DNA from: Neurospora intermedia
Taxonomy: Eukaryota; Ascomycota; Sordariomycetes; Sordariales; Sordariaceae
Length of the DNA: 64,000 nucleotides
NCBI GenBank assembly: GCA_037102815.1
Contig: BTPP01000013.1
Location: 248,001-312,000 of the forward strand
Direction: 5' to 3'
The notes under the pieces are model-generated. The model was not told the DNA's origin. It was given only the letters and a program-made list of their open reading frames with translations, and made no database searches. Of this stretch, positions 1-10,045 are shown piece by piece; within the stretch, counting starts at the first letter, position 1; the number at the start of each line of letters is the position of its first letter. Made by a program: the position numbers and the translations under genes.

Positions 1-119
1 CACTCGGATCACACAAGCAAATCTCAGAAGTCTGTGCATAGACACGACCATTCGATCGCTACGAGGAGTTACGAACGACACGAAATGCCAACTATGCCAT
101 TTTCTTCTACTGGCTCTGA

Positions 120-787
120 AAGACTGAGCACCTGGCACTTGCCATCTTCAAGCTCCATCTTCCAGATGATTTGCAGAATTGCGAGTGTCGGTGATGATCA
201 CACAAGAAGAGGTTGCTCTACGACGAACTCGAGAATGAGCGCAAAACGACGAGTCACGAATTAGAATCACGGCTTTTACTACGAACCCGGAGTCATTTGA
301 CCCCTAGTTACATGTAGACGCCGACCGACTGAGTAGAAAAAAGCTTGACAAGGACATGAAGGACGCTGGCAAGTTCCAACACACACGTAATTCCATGAAC
401 GAACCGAAAAGATGGGCGATAGAACGACGTCAAGAACAAACGAATATTGAATGAGGAGATATCAATGACTCCCTGGTTGGGAAGGAAAACGACGAAAAGC
501 CCGGCCTCATTCTGTGCCGTGTGTCAGAAGATAACAGCCATATTCTAAACAAAGAACCGAGAGCTTGGAGAAAATGGCAAGAGTCACGCAATCGAGATGA
601 CGACACAGAGCAGGAGATCGGCAAGAGACAATAGGCTGCGAGGAGGGAAGAAGTGGCAAACTGCCGGCCGTTCAAAGGCCATACGCGGAAGAAATTTGAT
701 CGAGAGGATTTGCAGAAAAACCGAAGCTTGTCGGCTCGGAGTTGGTACAACACAGATCTCTGGAAAGGTTCAGCTGGATTTTCTTCA
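120..787 (+). pseudogene. decayed coding stretch, probably coiled-coil protein relic
   Basis: No intact gene is present, but two adjacent frames read like eroded protein. From 120 to 316 one frame gives a charged helical stretch (core LLYDELENERKTTSHELES) interrupted by two consecutive TGA codons near 195 and a TAG. From 308 another frame continues with DRLSRKKLDKDMKDA and further charged sequence to about 787, broken by TGA near 453 and TAG near 631. The composition (many E, K, R, few hydrophobics) suggests an old coiled-coil region. The stops could have come from TGG and CAG codons by C:G to T:A change, as repeat-induced point mutation would cause, but this is inference. The 5' part lies outside the window or is lost. 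I do not recognise the family; chance open frames remain possible. Confidence 0.3.
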
Positions 788-2078
788 TTGGGGGAAAGAT
801 GACAAAGACTTTCGGTGTTGAATCTGGGATTGAGACTGCATGTTGAAAGCAGCAAGAGCAGGGCCTGAGGGGAAGCATCGGAGTGGTTGTCTGGAGATCT
901 GATGCAGTGGTGTTCTGCATCGCTGTGTTCGTGATTCCATCATTGGTTGGAGGAAAGCACTGGAGATGTGTGGTCAAGAAATGGAGACCAAAGGAAGGAA
1001 AGGCATGTACCAGTGTTGGGATATGGGTCGTGGATGAGAAGCCACCCGATGTGCTAAGTTGTTGAAGGGCAGTAGGGGAGTCTTCGATGCAGTAACTTGT
1101 TGGTAATGACTTCTGGAGGTGGCAGTAGGGTACCTGAAGCGTTCAAGGCACTGCATGGAGGAGAAGAAGACAAAAGGGAAGACAAATCCACTAATGCTGG
1201 CTTCTAAACATGTCATGGATGGGGAAGGTGTCGACTTGCTTGTAGTCCTGGACCGAGATGAGGGGGAATTGGAGTTGCGATGACTCGGAATTTGAATCGG
1301 TAGAGAGAGGCGACGTGAAGTAGAGGTACTAAAGAGTGGACGGGAAAGGGAAGTGAAGGAGCCCAGGTGGTTGGACATCTCCGACTTCCACTTGGAGCAT
1401 GCCCGGTATGGGCAGCGGGGAACTTCATTACATGCAGTGGATCGCAAAGGAACGGCGAAGCAAATGATGATGAGTGCGGCAAGGAGACCGAAGCTAAGAT
1501 GCTCTTGCATTGCAAAGTGGATGGAGGAGACTGGATCGAGAAAGTGCCTGCGTTCAGGAGTGGAAAGCGTGGATGCCTTGCCTTGATCAGATGGATAACC
1601 TGGGCTGATATTGGGCAAGGACGATACAGTTTTCGGCCAACATCACTCCAAGAGTCAGTCAATGTTCTGTCGTGCATGTGGAGATTTTTTGGTTTGGAGT
1701 AGTAAGAAGAAGGAGCGATCAAAAGGTATGGAGTGAGAGTGTGTCATGGGGTGCTTCCGTCGTTCTTCCGTCGAGGAAGTCACAACCTACTCCTTCTCCT
1801 CAACTCCTCCCCCAGGTCCATCCTGCCAATTATGGACAAATGGCCTCTGGAGATGACCGTCTCCAATCAGTGCTTTCTCTCCCGCTGCACCAACTTATTC
1901 CCCCCGGCTTTGGCACCTCTTACACTCGAAGCTCCAGTTGGAGATGAAACTCGACCAAAGAAGTTGTTGCTTGGACCTTCATATTGACAAAGTCACTTGG
2001 AACAAAGTAAACGACAATGTCTATATATTCAGATCTACCTCTATGGCCCTCGTTGATTGCTCGTCATGACAGGGCTCA
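788..2078. other. stretch without a supported gene
   Basis: Several open frames of 60-214 codons exist on both strands, but none shows a recognisable domain, a good start context or a consistent exon pattern. The right end is the 3' flank of the minus-strand metallophosphoesterase. A TAGAGGTAC motif of the dispersed type discussed in the findings lies at 1321. Confidence 0.5.
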
Positions 2079-3199
2079 TCAGAGCTCCAAGTGTTGAAGG
2101 TTGGTCGACAGACACTCTCGCGGTCGCGTGTTCGCCTCCCCATTGCTTTTATCCGCCATTGTAATTTTGTCATTCCCATCCCCATCACCCCTCGGAAGCT
2201 CAACATCCACCAACCAAGGCACATATCCCGGAGCATACATGACTGCCGCATTCACAAACAAAGTCTGCTCTGCTTCATCCGGGTTATACTTCAAATAGTA
2301 ATACCCATCCTTCACAATCCTCTCCACTTTCTCCTCTTTCCGCTTCCTCTCCTCTCTGGTATCCTTCCACCCCTCTTCCACCCCCCTCCGATCCTCCAAC
2401 ACCTTGGCACTTTCCACCTCCACCTCCCCGTTCTTATTATTATCCTTCCACTTGACAACCGCCGCCCCCCACGCCTCATGAATATGTCCAAACACATGCA
2501 ACTTTGGCCTCGTTCTCTTGACAGCCTCCCACAGTTCCACGCTCCCGCATGAGGCCCTCGTTAATCGACTCACGTCCAATATCCCCCTGGGCGGTCCATG
2601 GCTGATGACGATATCGGCTTCGGGAGGGATATCAAACACGTGACCTTCTTGTTGAGTGTACTGAAAGCCTTGGCTGCCGAATGCGGGTGTGGCGGGGGAT
2701 GCGTAGACGGTTAACTTGGCACCGTTGGAAAGAACAAAGTGGTGGGTGCCTTCTTGTAGATAGAAAATGCCGTCTTTGGCGGCGGAGTTGAGTAGGGATA
2801 TGGCTTCTCCTGGGTCGCCAATATCTGGTCTTCTTTTTCGCTGTGAGTGGGTGGAGGTATGGATATGGGAGGAAACAGGGAGGTCGAGAGTGTAGTCGTG
2901 GTTACCGGCTATGATTAACTTCAAGGGGGCTTGAGTTGGCGGAGATAGGAAAGACAGAGACGGAATTCGGAGAGGGCGGAGGAGTCGGTGATGTCGCCTG
3001 CGTGGATGACGATGTCGACGGGAGTGGAGGGAATGGGGAACGGGAGGGGGTTCTTGGATCGGGAGCGGATGTGGGTGTCGGAGAGGAGGAGGAGGCGGGT
3101 GGAAATTGTTGGTGATGGTGATGTTGTTGTCGATGTTGACGCCGTTGATGTTGATGTCGATGTGCCTGAGTCGGGTGGGCTGGTGGTTGATGTAGTCAT
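2079..3199 (-). CDS. calcineurin-like metallophosphoesterase, split by a one-base frameshift
   Basis: Predicted metal-dependent phosphoesterase of the small fungal/MPPED-like group. All signature motifs are present but lie in two frames. The upstream frame (start ATG 3199, 92 residues) has a Thr/Ser-rich head, then LLLLSDTHIRS (DxH) and VIHAGDITDSS (GDxxD). It stops at TGA 2921-2923. The second frame, open from 2924 to the stop at 2079, carries on without a gap with LIIAGNHDYTLD (GNHD), VISHGPPRG and VFGHIHEAWG (GHxH). Reading LKPP followed directly by LKLIIAGNHD restores the usual family order, so a single base is missing from the C run at about 2924-2928 on the plus strand (G run there). 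No intron can explain it because the conserved block is uninterrupted. Joined length would be about 373 residues. Either an assembly error or a real null allele; natural substrate unknown. Confidence 0.8.
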
Positions 3200-4147
3200 T
3201 CTTGCCGTTGACGGCTTCGTTGGGTCTTTTGTGAGTGGTTGTTGGGTGATGAGTTCTGGGTATTTGTGAGTGTTGAGACCGGAGTTTGAGCCGGCGTGAA
3301 GAATGATGATTTTTTTTAGATCGGAACTGGATGTAGTGTTGTTAACGCCGTGACAGATCGTGTGATTACACCCCTGGAATGAGCTGGATGACGTAGGGTT
3401 CCACCGTTCCTTGTGCTTGTAGCTCGCCTCAACAGCTGTGTCTGAATCCTAGAGATATGCTTAAAGCCTCTGAAGTGGTGTTAGGCCAATTTCCTCTCGT
3501 GGATGTTGCTCGAACACGCCGATGTTTGGAGATCCAAGATGTCTTGATAGTGAGAAATCGAGTGAGCTTTGCTTGTCTCAGGCACGTTTGGGCTTCAGTG
3601 TGGCGCTTCCAGGGGAAGTGGCAAGGTTCGAGAACCTGGCATATGTATGTGTCCGTGACACAGGGTTAGGGTTCGTCATGCTGTACAACCTTTTATGGTT
3701 GCAGCCGCTTTGGCCGTCCGACCAAGGCGGCGATGCGGCTCAACAACGAAAACCCGCCGATCCGGAGAATTGATTGTGTCCATTGAACAAAGGATATATC
3801 TTTCAATGCTTTCAGTGGCGTCAAATGTTTGGTTTAGTGGGCAAAAGCAAACAACCAAATCCCAAAGGTACAAGATACTTGTCTCATCACGTGCATTCAT
3901 CGGCCCGTTATCAGACCGTCAGCCCGACACAACTGGCAGCTCCAGGTCGCACGGAAAATCCCCCCAACAAAAAACCAGCTGGAGACCCCACAATTGACAT
4001 CTCCAAACAGCAGCCAAAGGCCAAAGCACACAGAAGAAGCAGCTCCGAATTCAGGCCTCGACACCGTCCGAGTCAGCAGCAGCAGCAGCAGCACCACCGT
4101 CGTCGTCGTCGTCCTCACCTCCCCCATTCCAGATACCGACCGTCAAA
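3200..4147. other. shared upstream region of the metallophosphoesterase and MPC1 genes
   Basis: Divergent promoter region about 950 bp long. No gene is supported in it. Its right end is the 5' leader of MPC1 and holds a CAG repeat followed by a CGT repeat. Confidence 0.5.
4074..4113 (+). repeat. (CAG)6 and (CGT)5 trinucleotide tracts in the MPC1 leader
   Basis: CAG units run from 4074 to about 4092, then CGT units from 4098 to 4113, ending 34 bases before the MPC1 start codon. They are likely transcribed 5' leader sequence. Confidence 0.85.
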
Positions 4148-5057
4148 ATGGCTGCCGTCGTCAAGGCCCTCAACGCCAAGATCAGGAGCAATCCTGTGGC
4201 CAACTACCTGTGCTCGACCCGTACGTTGTTTACTCTCTTTGTGCTCGCTTCTTCTATTTACTCGAGTCCCGTCGCCCATGGTGTTTCCCTGGCAAAAATT
4301 GCCCAATGCCCGATCATCGGACGAACCGCTTGTTGCTGTCACTCACTTCACCTTGTGTCTCACCACACTCACTCCCTACAATATATCGCCACTACAACAC
4401 ATGTCCATCATCAATGATCATGAAGTCTTGAATGGAACCCTAGAGGTCATACCTCTCACCACTTTCACTGCCCTCATCTCGGCAAAATTCCCACTGCTCG
4501 CCAATACACACATCCCATTGGCGATCCATGGTCCGCCGTCCGCTGTTCGTGACCTTCACACATATGGGGGCCGTCACATCTCATCCAACTGCTTCTGCCA
4601 ACCGGCCGCGGTGCTATCTTGCATGCGAAATGCGGGCTCGCCAACTTTGTGTAACCACTGGCTGATCCTTCTCGTCTTCATCTAGACTTCTGGGGTCCTG
4701 CCTCCAACTTTGGTATCCCCATTGCCGCCGTCCTCGACACCCAGAAGAGCCCTGAGCTGTAAGTACCCAACATGAACCCTGTTCTCTTTCTTTTCGGACA
4801 CCGAGCCTGACCCTATTCGTCACAGCATCTCTGGCCAGATGACCGGTGCCCTCACCATCTACGCCTTCACCTTCATGCGTTACGCCCTTGCCGTCACTCC
4901 CCGCAACTACCTCCTCTTTGGCTGCCACTTTGTCAACGCCGGCGCCCAGCTCACCCAGGGTTACCGCTACCTCGACTGGCACTACTGGGGTGGCAAGGAG
5001 AAGGCTGTCCAGAAGGCCGTCACTGCCCCCGTTGCCGCCGCTGCCGTTGCCAAGTAA
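4148..5057 (+). CDS. mpc1: mitochondrial pyruvate carrier subunit 1 (MPC1)
   Basis: Small inner-membrane protein that pairs with an MPC2/3-type partner to import pyruvate into the mitochondrial matrix. Three exons: 4148-4220, 4686-4758 and 4826-5057, with GTACGT and GTAAGT donors and TAG and CAG acceptors; the joined frame gives 125 residues. The first junction rebuilds the family motif [14 protein letters not shown], and the second gives [13 protein letters not shown]. Hydrophobic segments follow ([40 protein letters not shown]), then a short Ala-rich tail. Length and motif order are those of MPC1 rather than MPC2. The start was chosen because it gives the typical amphipathic [16 protein letters not shown] head and sits in a CAAAATGG context. 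The first intron, 465 nt, is long for this genome. The partner gene is not in the window. Confidence 0.93.
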
Positions 5058-8000
5058 TGCAGCCCGCCTGCATATTGGATGCCAACAGCTAGCCAACCGG
5101 CATCATCAAGATTTGCACTGCCCGGCTAGGACGAACCCGAGAACCGCCGCTGATCTTGTTGGTGAGCCTCTCCTTGCGGGTTTTATTTTTTTGACGACGG
5201 CCAGCATGTAATCTAGAATTTCCCCTTGCTCCTTCTTTCGGTTGATATCCATCATAGACAAGGCACACAAAGATACAGGCACTCACACCACCTTCACCAA
5301 GGTACCCCCTGTTGTTCTGGTTCGACTGCATCTGTTATTAACAAAAGAGGAACCAACAAGATGAGACACACTCGGCTGGTGCTAGACATATATCTCGCAT
5401 GCACGAGATATCACGCGTTTCTCCAACCAGACACATCACGGCTTCCTTTCTTCCGCTTTCTCACATTTCATCTTTACCCTTGTGCCTTGGCTAGACACTT
5501 TTCAGAACACAGCAACCTGTTCCCTTCTTTCTTCTGTTCCCATACCTATCCTCCTTCTGCTCATCCCAGCTGCTCTCGGCTTTATCAGGCTCCACGACAC
5601 GACAAGGGTTACATCGGTTGGACCCACATGATTCGCTACCCCTTCGACTCTTGGAAGTGTTGGTCGCTGTTTTTTTTTTCTTCCATTTCCCGGGGTTCGG
5701 AGTCTCTCACCTGTCAGGGACCAGCAACCAACCCCATCAGCACCTGTGCCCAGTTCTCAGCCCGGTGCTATTTCCGTCCCCAGCTTACCTTACATACGGC
5801 CCCGTCCGGCACACAACCGGTCAATCAAGTGAACACTGGTGCGGATACACCCTCCACCGTTCCACCATCGGCGATACACTAGCAGAAGCACTTCCTTGGA
5901 ACGGGCCATTCCGTCCGCTTCCGCGGGTCTGCGAGGCTACGATTTGGTTGCCCCCCATGGAGCGCGCCCATCATGCAGGCCCTGGACGAGTTGGGTCGTG
6001 TAACATCCAAGGGGGCATCAGGAAATATGGATAGCCGAGGAACAATGGCGTTCTCTGGAATGTGATTGTGGAGTGAGTCTTCCCTTTTCGGTCTCGACAG
6101 TGAACGCACGTGCAGACTTTGCATGAAAATGGAGAATTTCGAGAATTGTCAGCAGCCCCTCCATTGCTCCATTTGCCCCAGTCGAAAGGTCAGTCAGACT
6201 CTGGACAAAGTGGAGGTTGGAGGGGAGGATTGCAAATGAGGATGATTATTCCACTGGCTCGGCTGAACTGCGTGCCCATCAGCTTTCCGCGGCTTGCGCC
6301 TCACCGGTTTTAGCGGATTAAGAAGGTGGTACATGAGCCCTGACTGTCTCCCTATACTACTGTCACCATTATCGGTCACCGTGTTCTCGCCATCGTACAG
6401 TTCTTACGGTAAACGGGGATAGGCGAAATAGGCGAGCCAGGCCAAGAAAGAAGCACATCCGAGAACCGACGACGACAAAAGATTGGACTGGATGAACCCA
6501 GAACTTTCAGATGCAAAGTGGAAGCTAGGAAATTAAGAATGCACAAAAAAGAAGCCCAGCGAAAGCCTTGGACGCCCTTGAGTCGTGGTCACGCAGTTGG
6601 CTGGTCCAGTAGCATCCCAGCATCCATCAAATCCATCCATCCACACGATCGTCCACCCACCGTTCTCACTTGTGCAGCTGCTTCGCGCATAGTGTCTCCC
6701 CCTAAGCCCTCCTCCCCCTACACTAGCTCGGATTCTCCATGTCACCAAGGGTCGCATCCCGGGCCATCCATCGAATCAAGAGACCCAAAAGGACCCGACA
6801 GTCTGGAGACGAATCCAACGAGTGGAACACTGGGCTCCTCCTTTTTTTTTTTTTTTCCTTTTCCTCTCTTTCTCTCTCTCTTCTGTGCTCTGAGGACCAG
6901 GTGTAACGGATCGATACGACGACACATACTGATGAACAACAGGATCCGCACCGCAGAACGGCCTTGGTTACGAATTTGGCGCCTGCCGCCGCTTTACATA
7001 CAATACAACCAAGTGTCTCCACTGTTACGAGCGAGCGAGCGCTCGACCGGTTCGTCTACCCTGCCTCGCCTCGCCTGCCCTACCCTGTCCTGCCCTGCAC
7101 ATGGACCATCCATCCATCCATCCTATCAACCTGCTGCGAGCAAAGTGGAAATTTTCTTCTCGACTTCTCTGATGTGACGTTGACACTGATTGACCGTCAT
7201 CAAATGGGGCACATCCGAGCTTCTTTTACCGGACTTTCAACAACAAAACAGGGCTTGGTAGTGTAAAAGTCGGAGGGCTTGGCTGCTGCAACCTTACAAG
7301 TAAGGTAGCCAAGGTGGGGGGCAAGAAAAAGAAGAAGAAAAAGAAAAGAAAAGAACAGAAGAAAAAAAGGAGATAATCGGCATCCCTAGGAAGATCATAA
7401 CCTTGCTTGTGCAACCATTGAAGCAAGATGGGTCCCGCAATCCATCCATCTAGCTAGCGTAGGTACCCATGTCCCCCGGCGGCCCTATTTGCGATTCCCG
7501 CGAAATCGTTCCCGGATTAGGGTAATACGGACTTATAGGGCGGGCACTATAGGTAAGGTAACAGGTAGGGTAGGTAGGGAAGTGGATATGTACTACATAT
7601 GTAAGTACAGTAGACTGGAGATGAACTGGACTGGACACAGGTCTGGACCCGAAATGTCCGTCTGTGAGCCGTGCGGCCTGGCCCCCAACCCAAGTTGCAT
7701 CGTCAATCTGGCGATTTGCATGTTCGTAGATGGAAGGTCGAACGACCATGGACAAGGCTTTCTCTTTCCAGGATCGCCATCGTTGGTTGTAACCGACTTT
7801 TTCCTTCCCTGCTTTCAAAATCTTGTGCCGATGCACAATTTACAGATTTGAAGGGGGTAAATTTCTCTGCGGGTAACCTGCCCGCACATAAGGGAAGATT
7901 CGGCTTTTATACCGTTCAGTTCCGGGCCACCCACGGGTCTTGTTGATGTCGACTTTCGATTTCTCGACGAATTTTGCCAACCAACATTCAAAGAGCATCT

Positions 8001-8155
8001 ACAACTGATTGATAACGCGCATTGTGTTTATCTGGACAGAAGCAAAACGCATCTGGCAAGTCCCACGCGTCCCCTTTCCCTGCTCCCTCCCCAAATTAAC
8101 AGCGCATTTTCCAGTCTTCCAACAACATCGACCTCAACGAAAACCAACAACAAAC
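5058..8155. other. 3.1 kb intergenic region between MPC1 and the 8.2 kb gene
   Basis: No supported gene. It includes the 3' flank of MPC1, a run of 15 T with CT-rich flank at 6842-6900, a purine-only tract at about 7322-7371 (A/G-rich on the plus strand), and GGTAGGTA-type short repeats around 7550-7585. Open frames here are not protein-like. The last few hundred bases are likely promoter and leader for the gene starting at 8156. Confidence 0.5.
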
Positions 8156-9714
8156 ATGTCCCCCCCTCCACACGGCCCCCGCCATCGCAGCTACCACGCC
8201 TACACCAACAACCCCGACCCATCCAACTCCAATTGTTCCGCTCCTCCGACTCCCCCCGGCAGCATCCCCTCTCCTTCCATGTCCTTCCCCGGCTCGGGCT
8301 CGGCCCCCAACAGCAGCACCACCACCATCACCAGCACCAACCCTTCCAACTCAAACACCAGCCTCAACAACATGCCTCACCACCCCAACCTCCCCTCAAC
8401 CCAATCCCAACCCCAACCACCTACCTCCACCTCAGGAACAGACCGCACAGCAACCGCCCACGCAGCCACCACGCTCCTCACCACCCTCTTCCCTCCCTAT
8501 TCGCAAACCAACCAACTAATCGCCTCTTTATCCGCGGAGCTCGACGCCCTCAAAGCGCGCCAACGAATCTGGAAACGGCTCGCGCACGCCGCTGTCCTGT
8601 TCAGCTCCGACCACGAGTTGCGGTATTCATTGCTGGACAAATGCAACGATTTGGCGGAGTGTATGAAGATGTACCCGCGCTTACGAGAGGAGGTGGCCAA
8701 GATGAATGAAGTGGAGCTGCAGCTGTTTAGTATTTCGAGCACGGCGAAGCAGTTGGTGGGGGACGTGGAGTGGGTTAGGGCGGAGGATGTGAGGGGGTTT
8801 GTGGAGGGGGTTAGGATGGGGCAGTTGAAGGTGCAGGGACAGGGGATGGGGATGCATATGCATATGCATATGGGGAACAAAGGGGGGGATACATGTACAA
8901 GAAATAGCAGGGGGGATACGAGGAATGGGAGTGGGGATAGAGACGGGGAGGGGGAAGGGATAGAAAGAGGAGGAGGAGGAGGAGGAGGAGGAGGGACGGT
9001 GCAGGTAAAACTGGATAAGGGAAGGGGGGATGTAGGGAGGAGGTTGAATTATTTGATGGTTACTTCTTCTACTTCTGCTTCTACTTCTGCTGGTCAGAGT
9101 CAGAGTCAGACTCAGGGAACGCAGGCGGGAACGCAAGTTGGAGGAGGAGGAGGGCAAGGAGGGCAAGGCGAGGTAGTGATGGGAGAAGCACAAGGACATC
9201 ACAATGGAAGGTCAAGAAGGAGCTCAACGACAATCGCGAGGACAGCAAGAGGACAACAACAACCACAACCACAACCACATCCGCAAAGTCAAATACAAAG
9301 CTATATCGCCGCTCAAGCAGTTGCGGCGGCAGCAGCGGCAGCAGGAGGAGGACAGCCACACCCACAACAAGAGGAACCAACATGGAGTTCCATGTCAACA
9401 ACCCTCAGTACGGAATCAAGTGCCGGGCGAGCAAGTCCAGGACCGAGTGAGGGTGAGTCTTCTCGTTCTTCCATTTTTTCAATCCCGTTATGTCCACCTC
9501 TAGCCATTAACATGTCAAAGATTTTCGAGCTAACGACGTCAAAAAAGCAGATAGTGCAACCGGCCCAGGTCCATATGGACCCAACCGAGCAAGATGGTGG
9601 GACACAGTCATCATGGACTCGGATACAGATCAACGAAGGAGGTCAGAAAGCAGTAGGAATGTACATGTACGAGGGCGTGGTGATGCCGGGTCGGATTACG
9701 AGATGGAGATGTAG
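8156..9714 (+). CDS. disordered protein with a conserved helical core, function unknown
   Basis: Two exons are inferred, 8156-9452 and 9551-9714, giving 486 residues. The intron has a GTGAGT donor, a GCTAAC branch site and a GCAG acceptor. Splicing changes frame and produces a compact tail containing RARWWDTVIMDSD, which looks conserved, whereas unspliced reading gives a tail without obvious character. The N-terminal 100 residues are Pro/Ser/Asn-rich. A helical block at about residues 95-225 (including LDALKARQRIWKRLAHAAVL) is the only ordered-looking part. After it come low-complexity tracts: Met/His alternation from a GCATAT repeat near 8850, polyglycine, Gln/Pro and polyalanine. The ATG at 8156 was chosen over an earlier in-frame one at 8009 because the earlier part resembles leader. 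I do not recognise a family; a nuclear or signalling scaffold role would be speculation. Confidence 0.7.
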
Positions 9715-10045
9715 TGTCGCTTCAATGTTGCTTGTAAGATATGTTGAGTGTATGGATCTTGTCGGGTCCTCTCTACCTCTAGGTACCGAACAGGAAGAAG
9801 ATCTAATCCTTCGTACGAGCGAGTATTTCTTTCTTGCTGAGAAAAGTGAGATTGGAGGCGCAGAACTGGAAGTGTCGCGCTGGAAATCATCATGGTCATC
9901 GGGATTCGGGAAGTAACGGTCAGCGTCAAAACATGACTTCCACAAAGCAAGATGCGAGGGGACAAACTACACTCCGACCATCATTACAGGCGAATAAGAC
10001 ATGACATCCATTCTATCCAATACACCGTAATTCTCACCTCCCATC
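9715..10045. other. convergent 3' flanks
   Basis: 331 bases between two converging genes. Contains one copy of the dispersed TACCTCTAGGTACC motif at 9774-9787. No gene is seen. Confidence 0.5.

Noticed and set aside
974-1722. Two overlapping minus-strand open frames of 214 and 169 codons
   Set aside because: Ser/Pro/Arg-rich chance frames with no domain; they overlap each other in different frames.
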